From: Spirochaetaceae bacterium
GTDB taxonomy: Bacteria > Spirochaetota > Spirochaetia > Treponematales > Breznakiellaceae
Assembly (NCBI GenBank): GCA_031290405.1
Contig: JAITNO010000002.1
Coordinates: forward strand, 1-12,274
Length of the DNA stretch: 12,274 nucleotides
Direction of reading: 5' to 3'
The position numbers and the translations under genes are program-made. The notes under the pieces were generated by a model. It had not been told where the DNA came from, made no database searches, and was given only the letters and a program-made list of their open reading frames with translations. Below, piece after piece: positions 6,192-12,274 of this stretch (within the stretch, counting starts at the first letter, position 1; each line of letters opens with the position of its first letter).

Positions 6192-7007
6192 ATGAAAAAT
6201 GTATTGAGCGTGGCGGGCTCGGATTCGAGCGGCGGCGCGGGGATTCAAGCGGACGTAAAGACGATGTGCGCGTTTGGCGTATACGGCATGACGGCGATTA
6301 CCGCGCTTACGGCGCAGAACACGCAGTCGGTGCTGGATGTGCGAGAGACTGATGCGGCGATGGTTGCATCCCAGATGCGGGCGGTTTTCCTGGATATTCG
6401 AGTGGATGCGGTGAAGGTGGGCATGGTCTCGAACGCTCACGTTGCCGAGGCGGTTCGCGCGGGGCTTGTCGGCTTTAAGGCGCGAAACATCGTGGTCGAT
6501 CCGGTGATGGTGTCCAAGAGCGGCTGCCGCCTCCTGCGCGACGACGCGGTGGACGCGCTGCGCGCGCTCTGCGCGATTGCGGACGTGGTAACGCCGAACA
6601 TCGGCGAGGCGGAGGTTCTCTCCGGTTTTTCTATCCATAATGAAGATGATATGCGCCGCGCGGCGCAAACGATTGCCGAAGGCGGCGCGAAGGCTGTGCT
6701 GGTGAAGGGCGGGCACCTGCTGGCCGGCGACGCGACGGATGTCCTTTTTTGCGCGCAAGGGGGGGGCTTTTCGGTGTTGAGGGCCGCGCGGATTGCGACG
6801 AAGAACACGCACGGCACGGGATGCACACTCTCGTCGGCAATAGCGTGCAGGCTGGCGCTGGGGGACGGTACGGCGGAGGCGGTTCGGGCGGCGAAGGCCT
6901 ACATCACGAGAGCGATTGCCGACGGCTACGCGCTGGGGGGGGGGCACGGGCCGGTGGGGCACCTGCGGGAGCTCTACCGGCGGGCGGGCCTCGAGGCGGC
7001 GGTGTGA
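6192..7007 (+). CDS. thiD: Hydroxymethylpyrimidine / phosphomethylpyrimidine kinase
   Basis: A 271-residue ribokinase-fold enzyme that phosphorylates 4-amino-5-hydroxymethyl-2-methylpyrimidine twice to HMP-PP, the pyrimidine half used by ThiE. The N-terminus SVAGSDSSGGAGIQADVKT is the ThiD substrate signature, followed by GVYGMTAITALTAQNT, KVGM, VDPVMVSKSG, TPNIGEAEVLSG, VLVKGGH and the catalytic NTHGTGCTLSSAIA. Length matches the family. ATG 6192 is fixed by AGGGAG at 6181-6186. First gene of the salvage operon under the TPP riboswitch. Two G homopolymers lie in the coding sequence: G8 at 6759-6766 and G10 at 6935-6944 (residues 248-251). Its TGA directly abuts the cytX ATG in the same reading frame, so stop readthrough would join the two proteins. 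Confidence 0.96.
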   Translation: MKNVLSVAGSDSSGGAGIQADVKTMCAFGVYGMTAITALTAQNTQSVLDVRETDAAMVASQMRAVFLDIRVDAVKVGMVSNAHVAEAVRAGLVGFKARNIVVDPVMVSKSGCRLLRDDAVDALRALCAIADVVTPNIGEAEVLSGFSIHNEDDMRRAAQTIAEGGAKAVLVKGGHLLAGDATDVLFCAQGGGFSVLRAARIATKNTHGTGCTLSSAIACRLALGDGTAEAVRAAKAYITRAIADGYALGGGHGPVGHLRELYRRAGLEAAV

Positions 7008-8327
7008 ATGAATAAGGCTCAAGCGTCCCTCCTCTGGCTGGGGGCCTCGATCTCTATCTCGGAGCTTGTTGCGGGGAGTTTGCTGGCGCCCTTGGGGTTT
7101 GCGAAGGCGACGGCGGCGATTGTGGCGGGGCACCTGGTGGGGGGCGTCCTCTTTGGTCTGGCGGGCCTAGTCTCGTGGACGGGGAAGAAGAACGCCATGG
7201 AAAGCGCAGCCTGCGTCTTTGGCTCCCGAGGCGGCAGCCTCATCGCCCTCTGCAACGTCGTTCAGCTTCTGGGCTGGACGGTGATTATGGTCGTGCAGGC
7301 GGCGCGGGCCATGCACGGCATCCTCCCCGCCGCCCCGTTCAGCCTCCTCGCCCTCGCCCTGTCCGCCTTGACGCTCGTCTGGGCGCTTGCCTTCGGCAGC
7401 CCGGCGAGGGCGCTGAACGGCGTGGTCGTGTGCCTCCTCGCCTTGCTTTGCGCGCTCCTCTTTGCCGAAAGTTTTTTCCCTGTTGTTGCGGGTGTGGCGC
7501 CCTCCCCCGGCGCGGGGGAAGGGATGTCGTTCTTCCTTGCCGTGGAGCTGTCCGTCGCGATGCCCGTCTCGTGGCTGCCCCTCGTGGGCGATTATGCGAA
7601 GGACGCTTCGAGCAAGGCCGCCGCATCCGTGGTGCCGGCGGCCGCCTACTTTGCCGGCAGCGTCCTGATGTACCTCTTCGGCGCGCACATCGCCATCGCC
7701 GCAGGCGGCGACTTCTTCGCGCTCCTTGCCGCAAGCCGCTTCCGGTTCGCCGCCTGCGCCGTCGTCGCCCTTTCAACGCTGACGACGGCCTTCCTCGACC
7801 TCCACTCCGCCGCCGTCTCGGCGCGTTTTTTTGCAGTGGCCTACGGCGCTAAGCCTGCGACATACGCTTTGCGTCTGCAAGCCGCGTTCCCCCGCTTTGG
7901 GCGTTTCTTTGGGAGTGGCCTACGGGTTCGAGGGCTGCGTTCTTCCATGAAGACTGCAAGATCCCCCACGACGCTCCCGTTGCTGGCGATAGGCGCCGCC
8001 GCGCTCGCTCTCTCAGTCTTCTTCCCCGTCGAACGCTATGAATCGCTCCTCGAGCTCTTCCTGCTCGCCATAGGCAGCGTCTTCGCGCCCGTGTACACCG
8101 TCGTCATCCTGCACTGGGCCGCCGCCGCCAGAGGAGCGCCGCCTGCAAAGAAAGCCCCCGCCGCCCTGCCCGCCGCCTGCGCCGCCGCCTGCGGCATCGC
8201 CGCCTATCAGATCTCCGCGCGCCTCGGATTCCCGCTGCCCACGGCTCCGTGCATCGCCGCCACGATAGTTTTTTACGCGTCAATGACGCTTTGCCTTCCG
8301 TTCAATAAGAGAACGGGGGATACATAG
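7008..8327 (+). CDS. cytX: CytX-type hydroxymethylpyrimidine transporter (NCS1 family) carrying a repeat insertion
   Basis: A 439-residue polytopic inner-membrane protein related to cytosine permease. CytX proteins are predicted to import the thiamine pyrimidine HMP and are typically found behind TPP riboswitches. The N-terminus (LWLGASISISELVAGSLLAPLG, then VAGHLVGGVLFGLAGLVS) matches NCS1 helices 1-2, and FLDLHSAAVSA is the conserved helix before the usual loop. Between that motif and the next helix (LPLLAIGAAALALSVFFPVERYE) lies an unusual basic, non-hydrophobic stretch, about residues 273-308, encoded by a copy of the dispersed repeat (7825-7930). The frame continues and the C-terminal helices are intact, so the gene looks functional. 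ATG follows the thiD TGA with no gap; GAGG at 6993-6996 is an 11-base-distant weak Shine-Dalgarno. It ends with tandem stops TAGTAG. Confidence 0.87.
   Translation: MNKAQASLLWLGASISISELVAGSLLAPLGFAKATAAIVAGHLVGGVLFGLAGLVSWTGKKNAMESAACVFGSRGGSLIALCNVVQLLGWTVIMVVQAARAMHGILPAAPFSLLALALSALTLVWALAFGSPARALNGVVVCLLALLCALLFAESFFPVVAGVAPSPGAGEGMSFFLAVELSVAMPVSWLPLVGDYAKDASSKAAASVVPAAAYFAGSVLMYLFGAHIAIAAGGDFFALLAASRFRFAACAVVALSTLTTAFLDLHSAAVSARFFAVAYGAKPATYALRLQAAFPRFGRFFGSGLRVRGLRSSMKTARSPTTLPLLAIGAAALALSVFFPVERYESLLELFLLAIGSVFAPVYTVVILHWAAAARGAPPAKKAPAALPAACAAACGIAAYQISARLGFPLPTAPCIAATIVFYASMTLCLPFNKRTGDT
7825..7930 (+). repeat. Dispersed repeat, copy C, inside cytX
   Basis: The segment runs from T7 (7826-7832) and GTGGCCTACGG (7836-7846) to a second GTGGCCTACGG (about 7916-7926), so the element is bounded by direct repeats about 80 bases apart. 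It aligns with copy B (5962-6055) over most of its length and with copy A (4057-4094) at 30/38. It encodes basic residues in a loop of the transporter. Confidence 0.65.
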
Positions 8328-8350
8328 TAGTTCTTTATAAGGAGAAAAGT

Positions 8351-9178
8351 ATGAACGAAAAAAATGATTTAAGCGCAAGGGCCGCCGCCCTCATCGACGC
8401 CGTGCGCCAAAAGACGCCGCTGGTCCACTGCATCACCAACTACGTAACCGTCAACGATTGCGCCAACATCGCGCTCGCCTTCGGCGCCTCCCCGGCAATG
8501 ATCGACGACTACGACGAGGCCGCCGACTTCGCCGCGCTCTCCAGCTCGCTCTACGTGAACATCGGCACATTGTCGCGGTATCAGGAGACCGGCATCCTGC
8601 GGGCAATGCTCGCCGCCGCCACCGTAAAAATCCCCATCGTATTCGACCCCGTCGGTTGCGGAGCCATCCCCCGGCGCATCGCCGTACTGGAATGCCTCCA
8701 CGCCGCCGCGCCGATAGCCATCATAAAAGGCAACATGGGCGAAATCATGGCCCTCGCCGGCGAAAGCGCCAACGTAAAAGGCGTCGACTCCGCCGGCGAC
8801 GCCGACGGCATCGAGGAAGCCGCCCGCGCCCTCGCCCAAAGACACAGCTGCGTCGTCGCCGCCACCGGCGCCTCCGACGTCGTAAGCGACGGCAGCCGGA
8901 CCGTCCGCCTGCACAACGGAACCCCCCTCCTCACCAAAATCACCGGCGCCGGCTGCATGGCAGGCGCCCTCTGCGCCGCCTGCGCCGCCGCCACCGGCGA
9001 CGCGTTCCTCGCCGCCATAACCGCCGTCAGCGCCCTCTCCATAGCCGGCGAAACCGCCGCCCGCACCGCCGCCCTCCCCGGCTCCTTCCGCGTCGCCCTC
9101 CTCGACGCCATCGCCGCCCTCGACGGCCAAACACTCGGCCAAAAGATACGCATCGGCGACGCAAGGCCCACACGATGA
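8351..9178 (+). CDS. thiM: Hydroxyethylthiazole kinase
   Basis: A 275-residue ribokinase-fold enzyme that phosphorylates 5-(2-hydroxyethyl)-4-methylthiazole to HET-P for ThiE. Diagnostic segments in order are LVHCITNYVTVNDCANIALAFGASPAM, LYVNIGTL, FDPVGCGAI, IIKGNMGEIMALAG, VVAATGASDVVSDG and the catalytic KITGAGCMAGAL. ATG 8351 has the strongest ribosome-binding site of the operon, AAGGAG at 8339-8344, 6 bases away, after a 23-base gap from cytX. That fits a need for independent translation initiation once the riboswitch has acted on thiD. The end overlaps thiE by four bases (ATGA). Together with ThiD, ThiE and CytX it forms a pure salvage set; thiC and thiG are not in the window. Confidence 0.96.
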   Translation: MNEKNDLSARAAALIDAVRQKTPLVHCITNYVTVNDCANIALAFGASPAMIDDYDEAADFAALSSSLYVNIGTLSRYQETGILRAMLAAATVKIPIVFDPVGCGAIPRRIAVLECLHAAAPIAIIKGNMGEIMALAGESANVKGVDSAGDADGIEEAARALAQRHSCVVAATGASDVVSDGSRTVRLHNGTPLLTKITGAGCMAGALCAACAAATGDAFLAAITAVSALSIAGETAARTAALPGSFRVALLDAIAALDGQTLGQKIRIGDARPTR

Positions 9179-9813
9179 AGCTCCCCACCCCCATCCTCTG
9201 CCTCTGCACCGACCGCACCCACCTGCGCGGCAGAACCCTGACCCAGTGCGTCGAGGACGCCGTCGCAGGCGGCGTTACCATAGTGCAGCTGCGCGAAAAA
9301 ACCGCCGCCACCGAAGAGTTTTACACCCTCGCCGCCAGCCTCCGCGACACCACCAGCCGCCTCCACGTACCGCTCATCATCAACGACAGACTCGACATTG
9401 CCCTGTCCTGCGGCGCCGACGGCCTCCACATAGGACAGACGGATATGCCCCTCCACGCCGCGCGCCGGCTCTGCGGACCAAACATGATCATCGGCGTCTC
9501 CGCCAGTACCGTCGAAGAAGCCCGCTCCGCCGAACAAGGCGGCGCAGATTACATCGGAGCAGGTGCCGTCTTCCCCACAAGCAGCAAGGACGACGTCGAA
9601 CACATACTCGGCCTCGACGGCCTGGCCGCCATCTGCGCCGCCGTAAAAATCCCCGTCGTCGCCATAGGCGGCATCACCGCAGACAACGCCCGCGCCGCCA
9701 TCGCCCACGGAGCCGCAGGCGTCGCCGCCATCTCCGCCATCCTAGCCCCCCAGGACGCCGCCGCCGCCGCCGCGCTCTTTTACCGCAATTTAGGAAGGAT
9801 CGTTACCGGCTGA
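9175..9813 (+). CDS. thiE: Thiamine-phosphate synthase
   Basis: A 212-residue TIM-barrel enzyme that couples HMP-PP and thiazole phosphate to thiamine phosphate. Family motifs are complete: LCTDRTHLRGR, VTIVQLREK, PLIINDRLDIALSCGADGLHIGQTD, IIGVSASTVEEA, GADYIGAGAVFPTSSKDD (phosphate loop) and PVVAIGGITADNA. The frame is open far upstream of 9175, but homology and length support this ATG, which overlaps the thiM stop in an ATGA and implies coupled translation. It is the last operon gene; the 21-bp repeat array begins 10 bases after its stop. No classic terminator follows directly. Confidence 0.96.
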   Translation: MKLPTPILCLCTDRTHLRGRTLTQCVEDAVAGGVTIVQLREKTAATEEFYTLAASLRDTTSRLHVPLIINDRLDIALSCGADGLHIGQTDMPLHAARRLCGPNMIIGVSASTVEEARSAEQGGADYIGAGAVFPTSSKDDVEHILGLDGLAAICAAVKIPVVAIGGITADNARAAIAHGAAGVAAISAILAPQDAAAAAALFYRNLGRIVTG

Positions 9814-9823
9814 GGCTGGTTTG

Positions 9824-9949
9824 TTTGCAGCTGCAAACGGCTCATTCGCGTATGCGAACGGCTCATTTGCAACTGCAAACGGTTTGTTTGCGCGCCGTGC
9901 CGGGAGCCCCGCGCGTCGTGCCGGGAGCCCCGCGCGCCGTGCCGGATGT
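9824..9949. repeat. Six 21-bp repeats in two subfamilies
   Basis: Six in-phase 21-bp units start at 9824, 9845, 9866, 9887, 9908 and 9929. The first three carry palindromes TTTGCAGCTGCAAA, TTCGCGTATGCGAA and TTTGCAACTGCAAA. The last three are GC-rich, sharing CGTGCCGG, and two of them contain CGGG-AGC-CCCG. In one plus frame they read FAAANGS, FAYANGS, FATANGL, FARRAGS, PARRAGS, PARRAGC, but the only start is TTG, so coding is doubtful. The array occupies most of the thiE to peptide gap. Confidence 0.85.
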
Positions 9950-10035
9950 CCCGCGCAAGGGATGCGCTCATGTGTAATAATTGAACGTTTTACGGTAATG
10001 AAATGGTGAGTCTGTCTGATAGGAGGAAGCTGAAA

Positions 10036-10236
10036 ATGGGCGGCAAGAATGATAACATCGAATCAAGGATTAAAAGCCTGCTGGATTATTATGTGGATTT
10101 TGAACAAGACCCTCGTTTTGCAAGGATGGTCTGGGCTGCCGACGGCCGGCTTGAGGTGTTGGCGGACGACCAACTGGCCATGGCGGCTGGCGGTCTTAGC
10201 TCGGCTCCTGATGTTCCTGAGCTGCCTGTCGTATAA
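10036..10236 (+). CDS. Small peptide with double-glycine-type leader; possible RiPP or bacteriocin precursor
   Basis: A 66-residue peptide of no recognised family. Its first 53 residues are charged and helix-forming, ending in LADDQLAMAAGG (42-53). This strongly recalls leaders of the Nif11/NHLP and bacteriocin type (LSDDELxxVAGG), cut after GG by peptidase-containing ABC transporters. The possible core is 13 residues, LSSAPDVPELPVV: no Cys, two Ser, three Pro. The start at 10036 is chosen for AGGAGG at 10021-10026, 9 bases upstream; an upstream in-frame ATG at 10003 lacks a ribosome-binding site. A TGTAATAAT (9973-9981) could be an extended -10. No modification, transport or immunity gene is in the window, so maturation would need distant genes. 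Base composition is more A/T-rich than the neighbours. It may instead be an unprocessed small protein. Confidence 0.55.
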   Translation: MGGKNDNIESRIKSLLDYYVDFEQDPRFARMVWAADGRLEVLADDQLAMAAGGLSSAPDVPELPVV

Positions 10237-10293
10237 GGCGCGTTGCTCTTCTCCATCCTCTAGTCCCTTTTCTCTATCCCTCTGCATGGCGCC

Positions 10294-10322
10294 TTAACAA
10301 GGCCGGCGCGTTGCGGTATGAT
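10294..10322 (+). promoter_or_regulatory. gatCA(-moaC) promoter
   Basis: TTAACA (10294-10299), a 17-base spacer and TATGAT (10317-10322) match sigma-70 hexamers at 5/6 each. The predicted transcription start falls on the A of the gatC ATG at 10329. The -35 lies inside the inverted repeat GCCTT-AAC-AAGGC (10291-10303), a possible operator or a small hairpin. Upstream, 10246-10283 is an almost pure pyrimidine tract of unknown meaning. Confidence 0.68.
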
Positions 10323-10328
10323 GCGCTC

Positions 10329-10625
10329 ATGGACATTCAAGAATTGCGCGTAACGGCGGAGCTGGCGCATATTAAGATGAGCGAGGCTGAGTTGGCTCAG
10401 GCGTTTGGGGCTTTTGAGCAGATGCTGCTCTTTTTTCAGGCGATGCAGGCTGCGGACGGCGAGGCGGCTTTGCCGGCCGCGCTGGACGCGCGCGCCGTGG
10501 ACGCGGCCGCTTTCCGACAGGACGCCGAGGGCAACGAGGGCGACGCCTGGGACGCGGGCGGCGGGCTTGTTGAAAGGGCGGGCGCGACGGACGGCCGCTT
10601 CGTGGTTATACCAAATGTGTTGTAA
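10329..10625 (+). CDS. gatC: Asp-tRNA(Asn)/Glu-tRNA(Gln) amidotransferase subunit C
   Basis: A 98-residue GatC, the small subunit that wraps around GatA and stabilises the GatCAB complex, which amidates misacylated Glu-tRNA(Gln) or Asp-tRNA(Asn). The N-terminal MDIQELRVTAELAHIKMSEAELAQAFGAFEQMLLFFQAM matches the family helix pair (V-x-x-LA-L-x-LSEEEL...). The C-terminal part is divergent and Ala/Asp/Gly-rich. The identity is confirmed by gatA starting 15 bases after its stop. There is no Shine-Dalgarno before the ATG, and the promoter places the transcript start at or next to the ATG, so translation is probably leaderless. An upstream in-frame ATG would overlap the -10. Confidence 0.85.
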   Translation: MDIQELRVTAELAHIKMSEAELAQAFGAFEQMLLFFQAMQAADGEAALPAALDARAVDAAAFRQDAEGNEGDAWDAGGGLVERAGATDGRFVVIPNVL

Positions 10626-10640
10626 GAGGATGTGTTGACT

Positions 10641-12095
10641 ATGGGATTCCCCGACGCTTGGACTGAATATGCCCTGGAATGGGAAGAAAAGATTGGCGCG
10701 TTTATCGAGTTTGCGCCGCAGAGGGCGGAGCCTGCCGCGCGGGTTTCGCCTGACGCTCCGCTTGCGGGGCTTCCGTTTGCGGTCAAAGACAACATCGCGG
10801 TCGAAGGTCTTTCGCTGAGCTGCGGCTCGAAGCTGCTCGAAAACCTGCGCTCGCCGTATACGGCGACCGCGGTTGAAAGACTGAGGGCGGCGGGGGCGGC
10901 GGTCGTCGGCAAGACGAACATGGATGAGTTTGGCATGGGCTCTTCCACGGACCTTTCGGCGCTTAAGAAGACGAACAACCCGTGGGACCGCAGCCGCGTC
11001 GCGGGCGGTTCGTCGGGCGGCTCGGCGGCGGCGGTGGCGGCGGGGATCGTCCCCTTCGCGCTGGGCTCGGACACGGGCGGGTCCGTGCGCCAACCGGCGG
11101 CTTTCTGCGGGGTCGTCGGGCTCAAGCCGACCTGGGGGGCGCTCTCGCGTTTCGGCCTGGTGGCGTATTCTTCGAGTCTGGAAACGATTGGCGTCCTGGC
11201 GGACGGCGTGGAACGCTGCCGCGCCGTGTTCAACTGCATAAAGGGGCAGGACCCGATGGACCAAACCTCTGGGGATGCGCCGGCGCCCCAGGAGCCCCCT
11301 GTGCAGGCGGGCGCGGAGAAGGTTGTCGGCGTCCTTTCGCCGGACGCGGTGGCCGGCGCGATAGCCGGAGAGTTTTCAAACGGCGGCGGCGAAATGGCGG
11401 AGGCGGCGCGGGCGGCGGCGTTGCAACCGGCCGTGCAGCGCGGCTTTCAGGCCGCGCAGGAAAAGCTCAGCGCGCTGGGCTTCAGGCTTGTTCCCGTCGA
11501 GATTCCCGCGTTAAAGTACGGCGGCGCGGCCTATTACCCGATTGCGACCGCCGAGGCGAGCGCGAACCTTGCCCGTTTTGACGGCATCCGCTACGGCGCG
11601 CGCCCCGACTGGGCGGAAAATCCCGACGAGCTGGTCGACAAGGCCCGCACGGAGGGCTTTGGCCCGGAGGTAAAACTCCGCATCCTGCTGGGGACGTTTG
11701 TGCTTCGTTCCGGCTTTCAGGATAGGTTCTACCTTAGGGCGCAAAAAATCCGCGCAAGCATCGGGGCAAACTTTGAAAAATACTTAGGGAGCGCGGCAAA
11801 GCCGGGCGCCTGTCAGGCGATACTGCTCCCCGTCTTTCCGACGCTTGCGTTCGCCCACGGCGGCGCCGGGCTTTCCGCCTTCGCGCAGAAAGCCGCCGAC
11901 CTCTACACGTGCTGCGCGAACCTCGCGGGGCTTCCCGCGCTCGCCTTCCCCGCCGCCGTCGAGGAGGGCCTTCCCGTCGGCGTTCAGCTGTTGGGGCGCG
12001 CGTTCGGCGAGGACGCCCTCTTCGACATCGCCTCGTCGTTCGAGCGGGCCCACCCCTTCCCCCATCCGCCGTCCTGGAAACAATTTTGGACATAA
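10641..12095 (+). CDS. gatA: Asp-tRNA(Asn)/Glu-tRNA(Gln) amidotransferase subunit A
   Basis: A 484-residue amidase-signature protein that releases ammonia from glutamine for the GatB site. The Ser-cisSer-Lys triad is intact: Lys49 in PFAVKDN, Ser124 in AGGSSGGSAAA and Ser148 in GSDTGGSVRQPAAFCGVVGLKPTWG. The spacing of 75 and 24 residues equals that of characterised GatA, whose Lys is near 79. The N-terminus is therefore about 30 residues shorter than usual, and the first helix is missing or reduced. Starts are ambiguous: GTG 10632, TTG 10635 and ATG 10641 share frame, with AAGAGGA at 10624-10630; ATG is taken as the conventional choice. The rest (YGGAAYYPIATAEASANLARFDGIRYG, KLRILLGTFVL, NLAGLPALAFPA) is typical. 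gatB is not within the window. The end overlaps moaC by 10 bases. Confidence 0.94.
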   Translation: MGFPDAWTEYALEWEEKIGAFIEFAPQRAEPAARVSPDAPLAGLPFAVKDNIAVEGLSLSCGSKLLENLRSPYTATAVERLRAAGAAVVGKTNMDEFGMGSSTDLSALKKTNNPWDRSRVAGGSSGGSAAAVAAGIVPFALGSDTGGSVRQPAAFCGVVGLKPTWGALSRFGLVAYSSSLETIGVLADGVERCRAVFNCIKGQDPMDQTSGDAPAPQEPPVQAGAEKVVGVLSPDAVAGAIAGEFSNGGGEMAEAARAAALQPAVQRGFQAAQEKLSALGFRLVPVEIPALKYGGAAYYPIATAEASANLARFDGIRYGARPDWAENPDELVDKARTEGFGPEVKLRILLGTFVLRSGFQDRFYLRAQKIRASIGANFEKYLGSAAKPGACQAILLPVFPTLAFAHGGAGLSAFAQKAADLYTCCANLAGLPALAFPAAVEEGLPVGVQLLGRAFGEDALFDIASSFERAHPFPHPPSWKQFWT

Positions 12096-12274
12096 CAACG
12101 GACGCTCTGAGCCATTTCGACAACGCGGGGAACGCCGTCATGGTGGACGTTTCCGGCAAAGACGTTACCGTGCGGACGGCGCGGGCGCGGGGCGTCGTCA
12201 GGATGAAGGCCCGGACGCTGGAGATCGTCAAAAGCGGCTCGGCAAAGAAGGGCGACGTCCTCGGCGTCGCCCGC
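12086..12274 (+). CDS. moaC: Cyclic pyranopterin monophosphate synthase, N-terminal part (runs off the window)
   Basis: The first 63 codons of MoaC, which forms the pyranopterin ring in molybdenum-cofactor synthesis. Recognisable are LSHFDNAGNAVMVDVSGKDVTVR, matching the family's LTH-x-x-x-GxAxMVDVSxKxxTxR, and SAKKGDVLGVAR, matching KGDVLxVAR. The start is taken as TTG 12086 (MDITTDALSH), with GGA at 12076-12078; no ATG precedes the conserved block. It overlaps the end of gatA by 10 bases and is presumably co-transcribed with gatCA. The gene is cut by the window end, so the catalytic region is not visible. Confidence 0.85.
   Translation, partial: MDITTDALSHFDNAGNAVMVDVSGKDVTVRTARARGVVRMKARTLEIVKSGSAKKGDVLGVAR

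Noticed and set aside
9961..9972. 12-base match GATGCGCTCATG shared with the gatC start (10320-10331)
   Set aside because: A few 12-base matches are expected by chance in a window this size, and no -10 box precedes this copy; the ORF from its ATG is four codons.
9821..10009. A plus-strand ORF of AAANGSF-type heptapeptides
   Set aside because: The start is TTG with a poor ribosome-binding site, the second half is GC-rich repeat, and the tail overlaps the peptide gene's upstream region; described as a repeat instead.

Overview
The window (12,274 bp, clearly GC-rich, roughly two thirds G+C by eye) is a dense bacterial chromosome segment. A host-associated spirochaete close to Treponema fits best. 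The grounds are a BspA-type leucine-rich-repeat surface protein, G-homopolymer tracts in a promoter spacer and a signal-peptide codon run, a ThrH-type phosphatase, and a thiamine locus made only of salvage genes. This placement is inference; no marker gene here settles it.

Layout. (1) 67-3940, minus strand: a probable three-gene operon read from right to left, with an exported LRR protein, a PseG-like glycosyl-nucleotide hydrolase fused to a zinc-ribbon SAM methyltransferase, and an RluA-family pseudouridine synthase whose GTG start overlaps the preceding stop. (2) 3941-4951, minus strand: an unusually AT-rich RecA/KaiC-like P-loop ATPase, then tRNA-Thr(CGT) and a possible terminator. (3) 5044-5649, minus strand: thrH, with a promoter whose 17-bp spacer contains a G8 tract. 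(4) 5650-6191: a 540-bp non-coding interval holding the thrH promoter, ten exact-period 21-bp hairpin repeats ending in T8, a copy of a dispersed repeat, and the thiD promoter with a TPP riboswitch. (5) 6192-9813, plus strand: thiD-cytX-thiM-thiE, a salvage operon for the pyrimidine and thiazole halves of thiamine, controlled by the riboswitch that ends in the thiD ribosome-binding site. cytX carries an in-frame copy of the dispersed repeat. (6) 9824-9949: a second 21-bp-period array with hairpin-forming units. (7) 10036-10236: a small peptide whose N-terminal part looks like a double-glycine leader. (8) 10329-12274, plus strand: gatC (apparently leaderless mRNA), gatA and the start of moaC.

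How the parts work together: free TPP should switch off uptake (CytX) and phosphorylation (ThiD, ThiM) of precursors and their joining by ThiE. GatC and GatA are two subunits of the tRNA-dependent amidotransferase; gatB is not in the window. The most unusual aspects are (a) a family of about 95-bp dispersed repeats, one copy of which has apparently been accommodated inside a membrane-transporter gene, (b) a recurrent 21-bp (7-codon) minisatellite period at three separate loci, two of them built from hairpins, and (c) a candidate double-glycine-leader peptide gene with no modification genes beside it.
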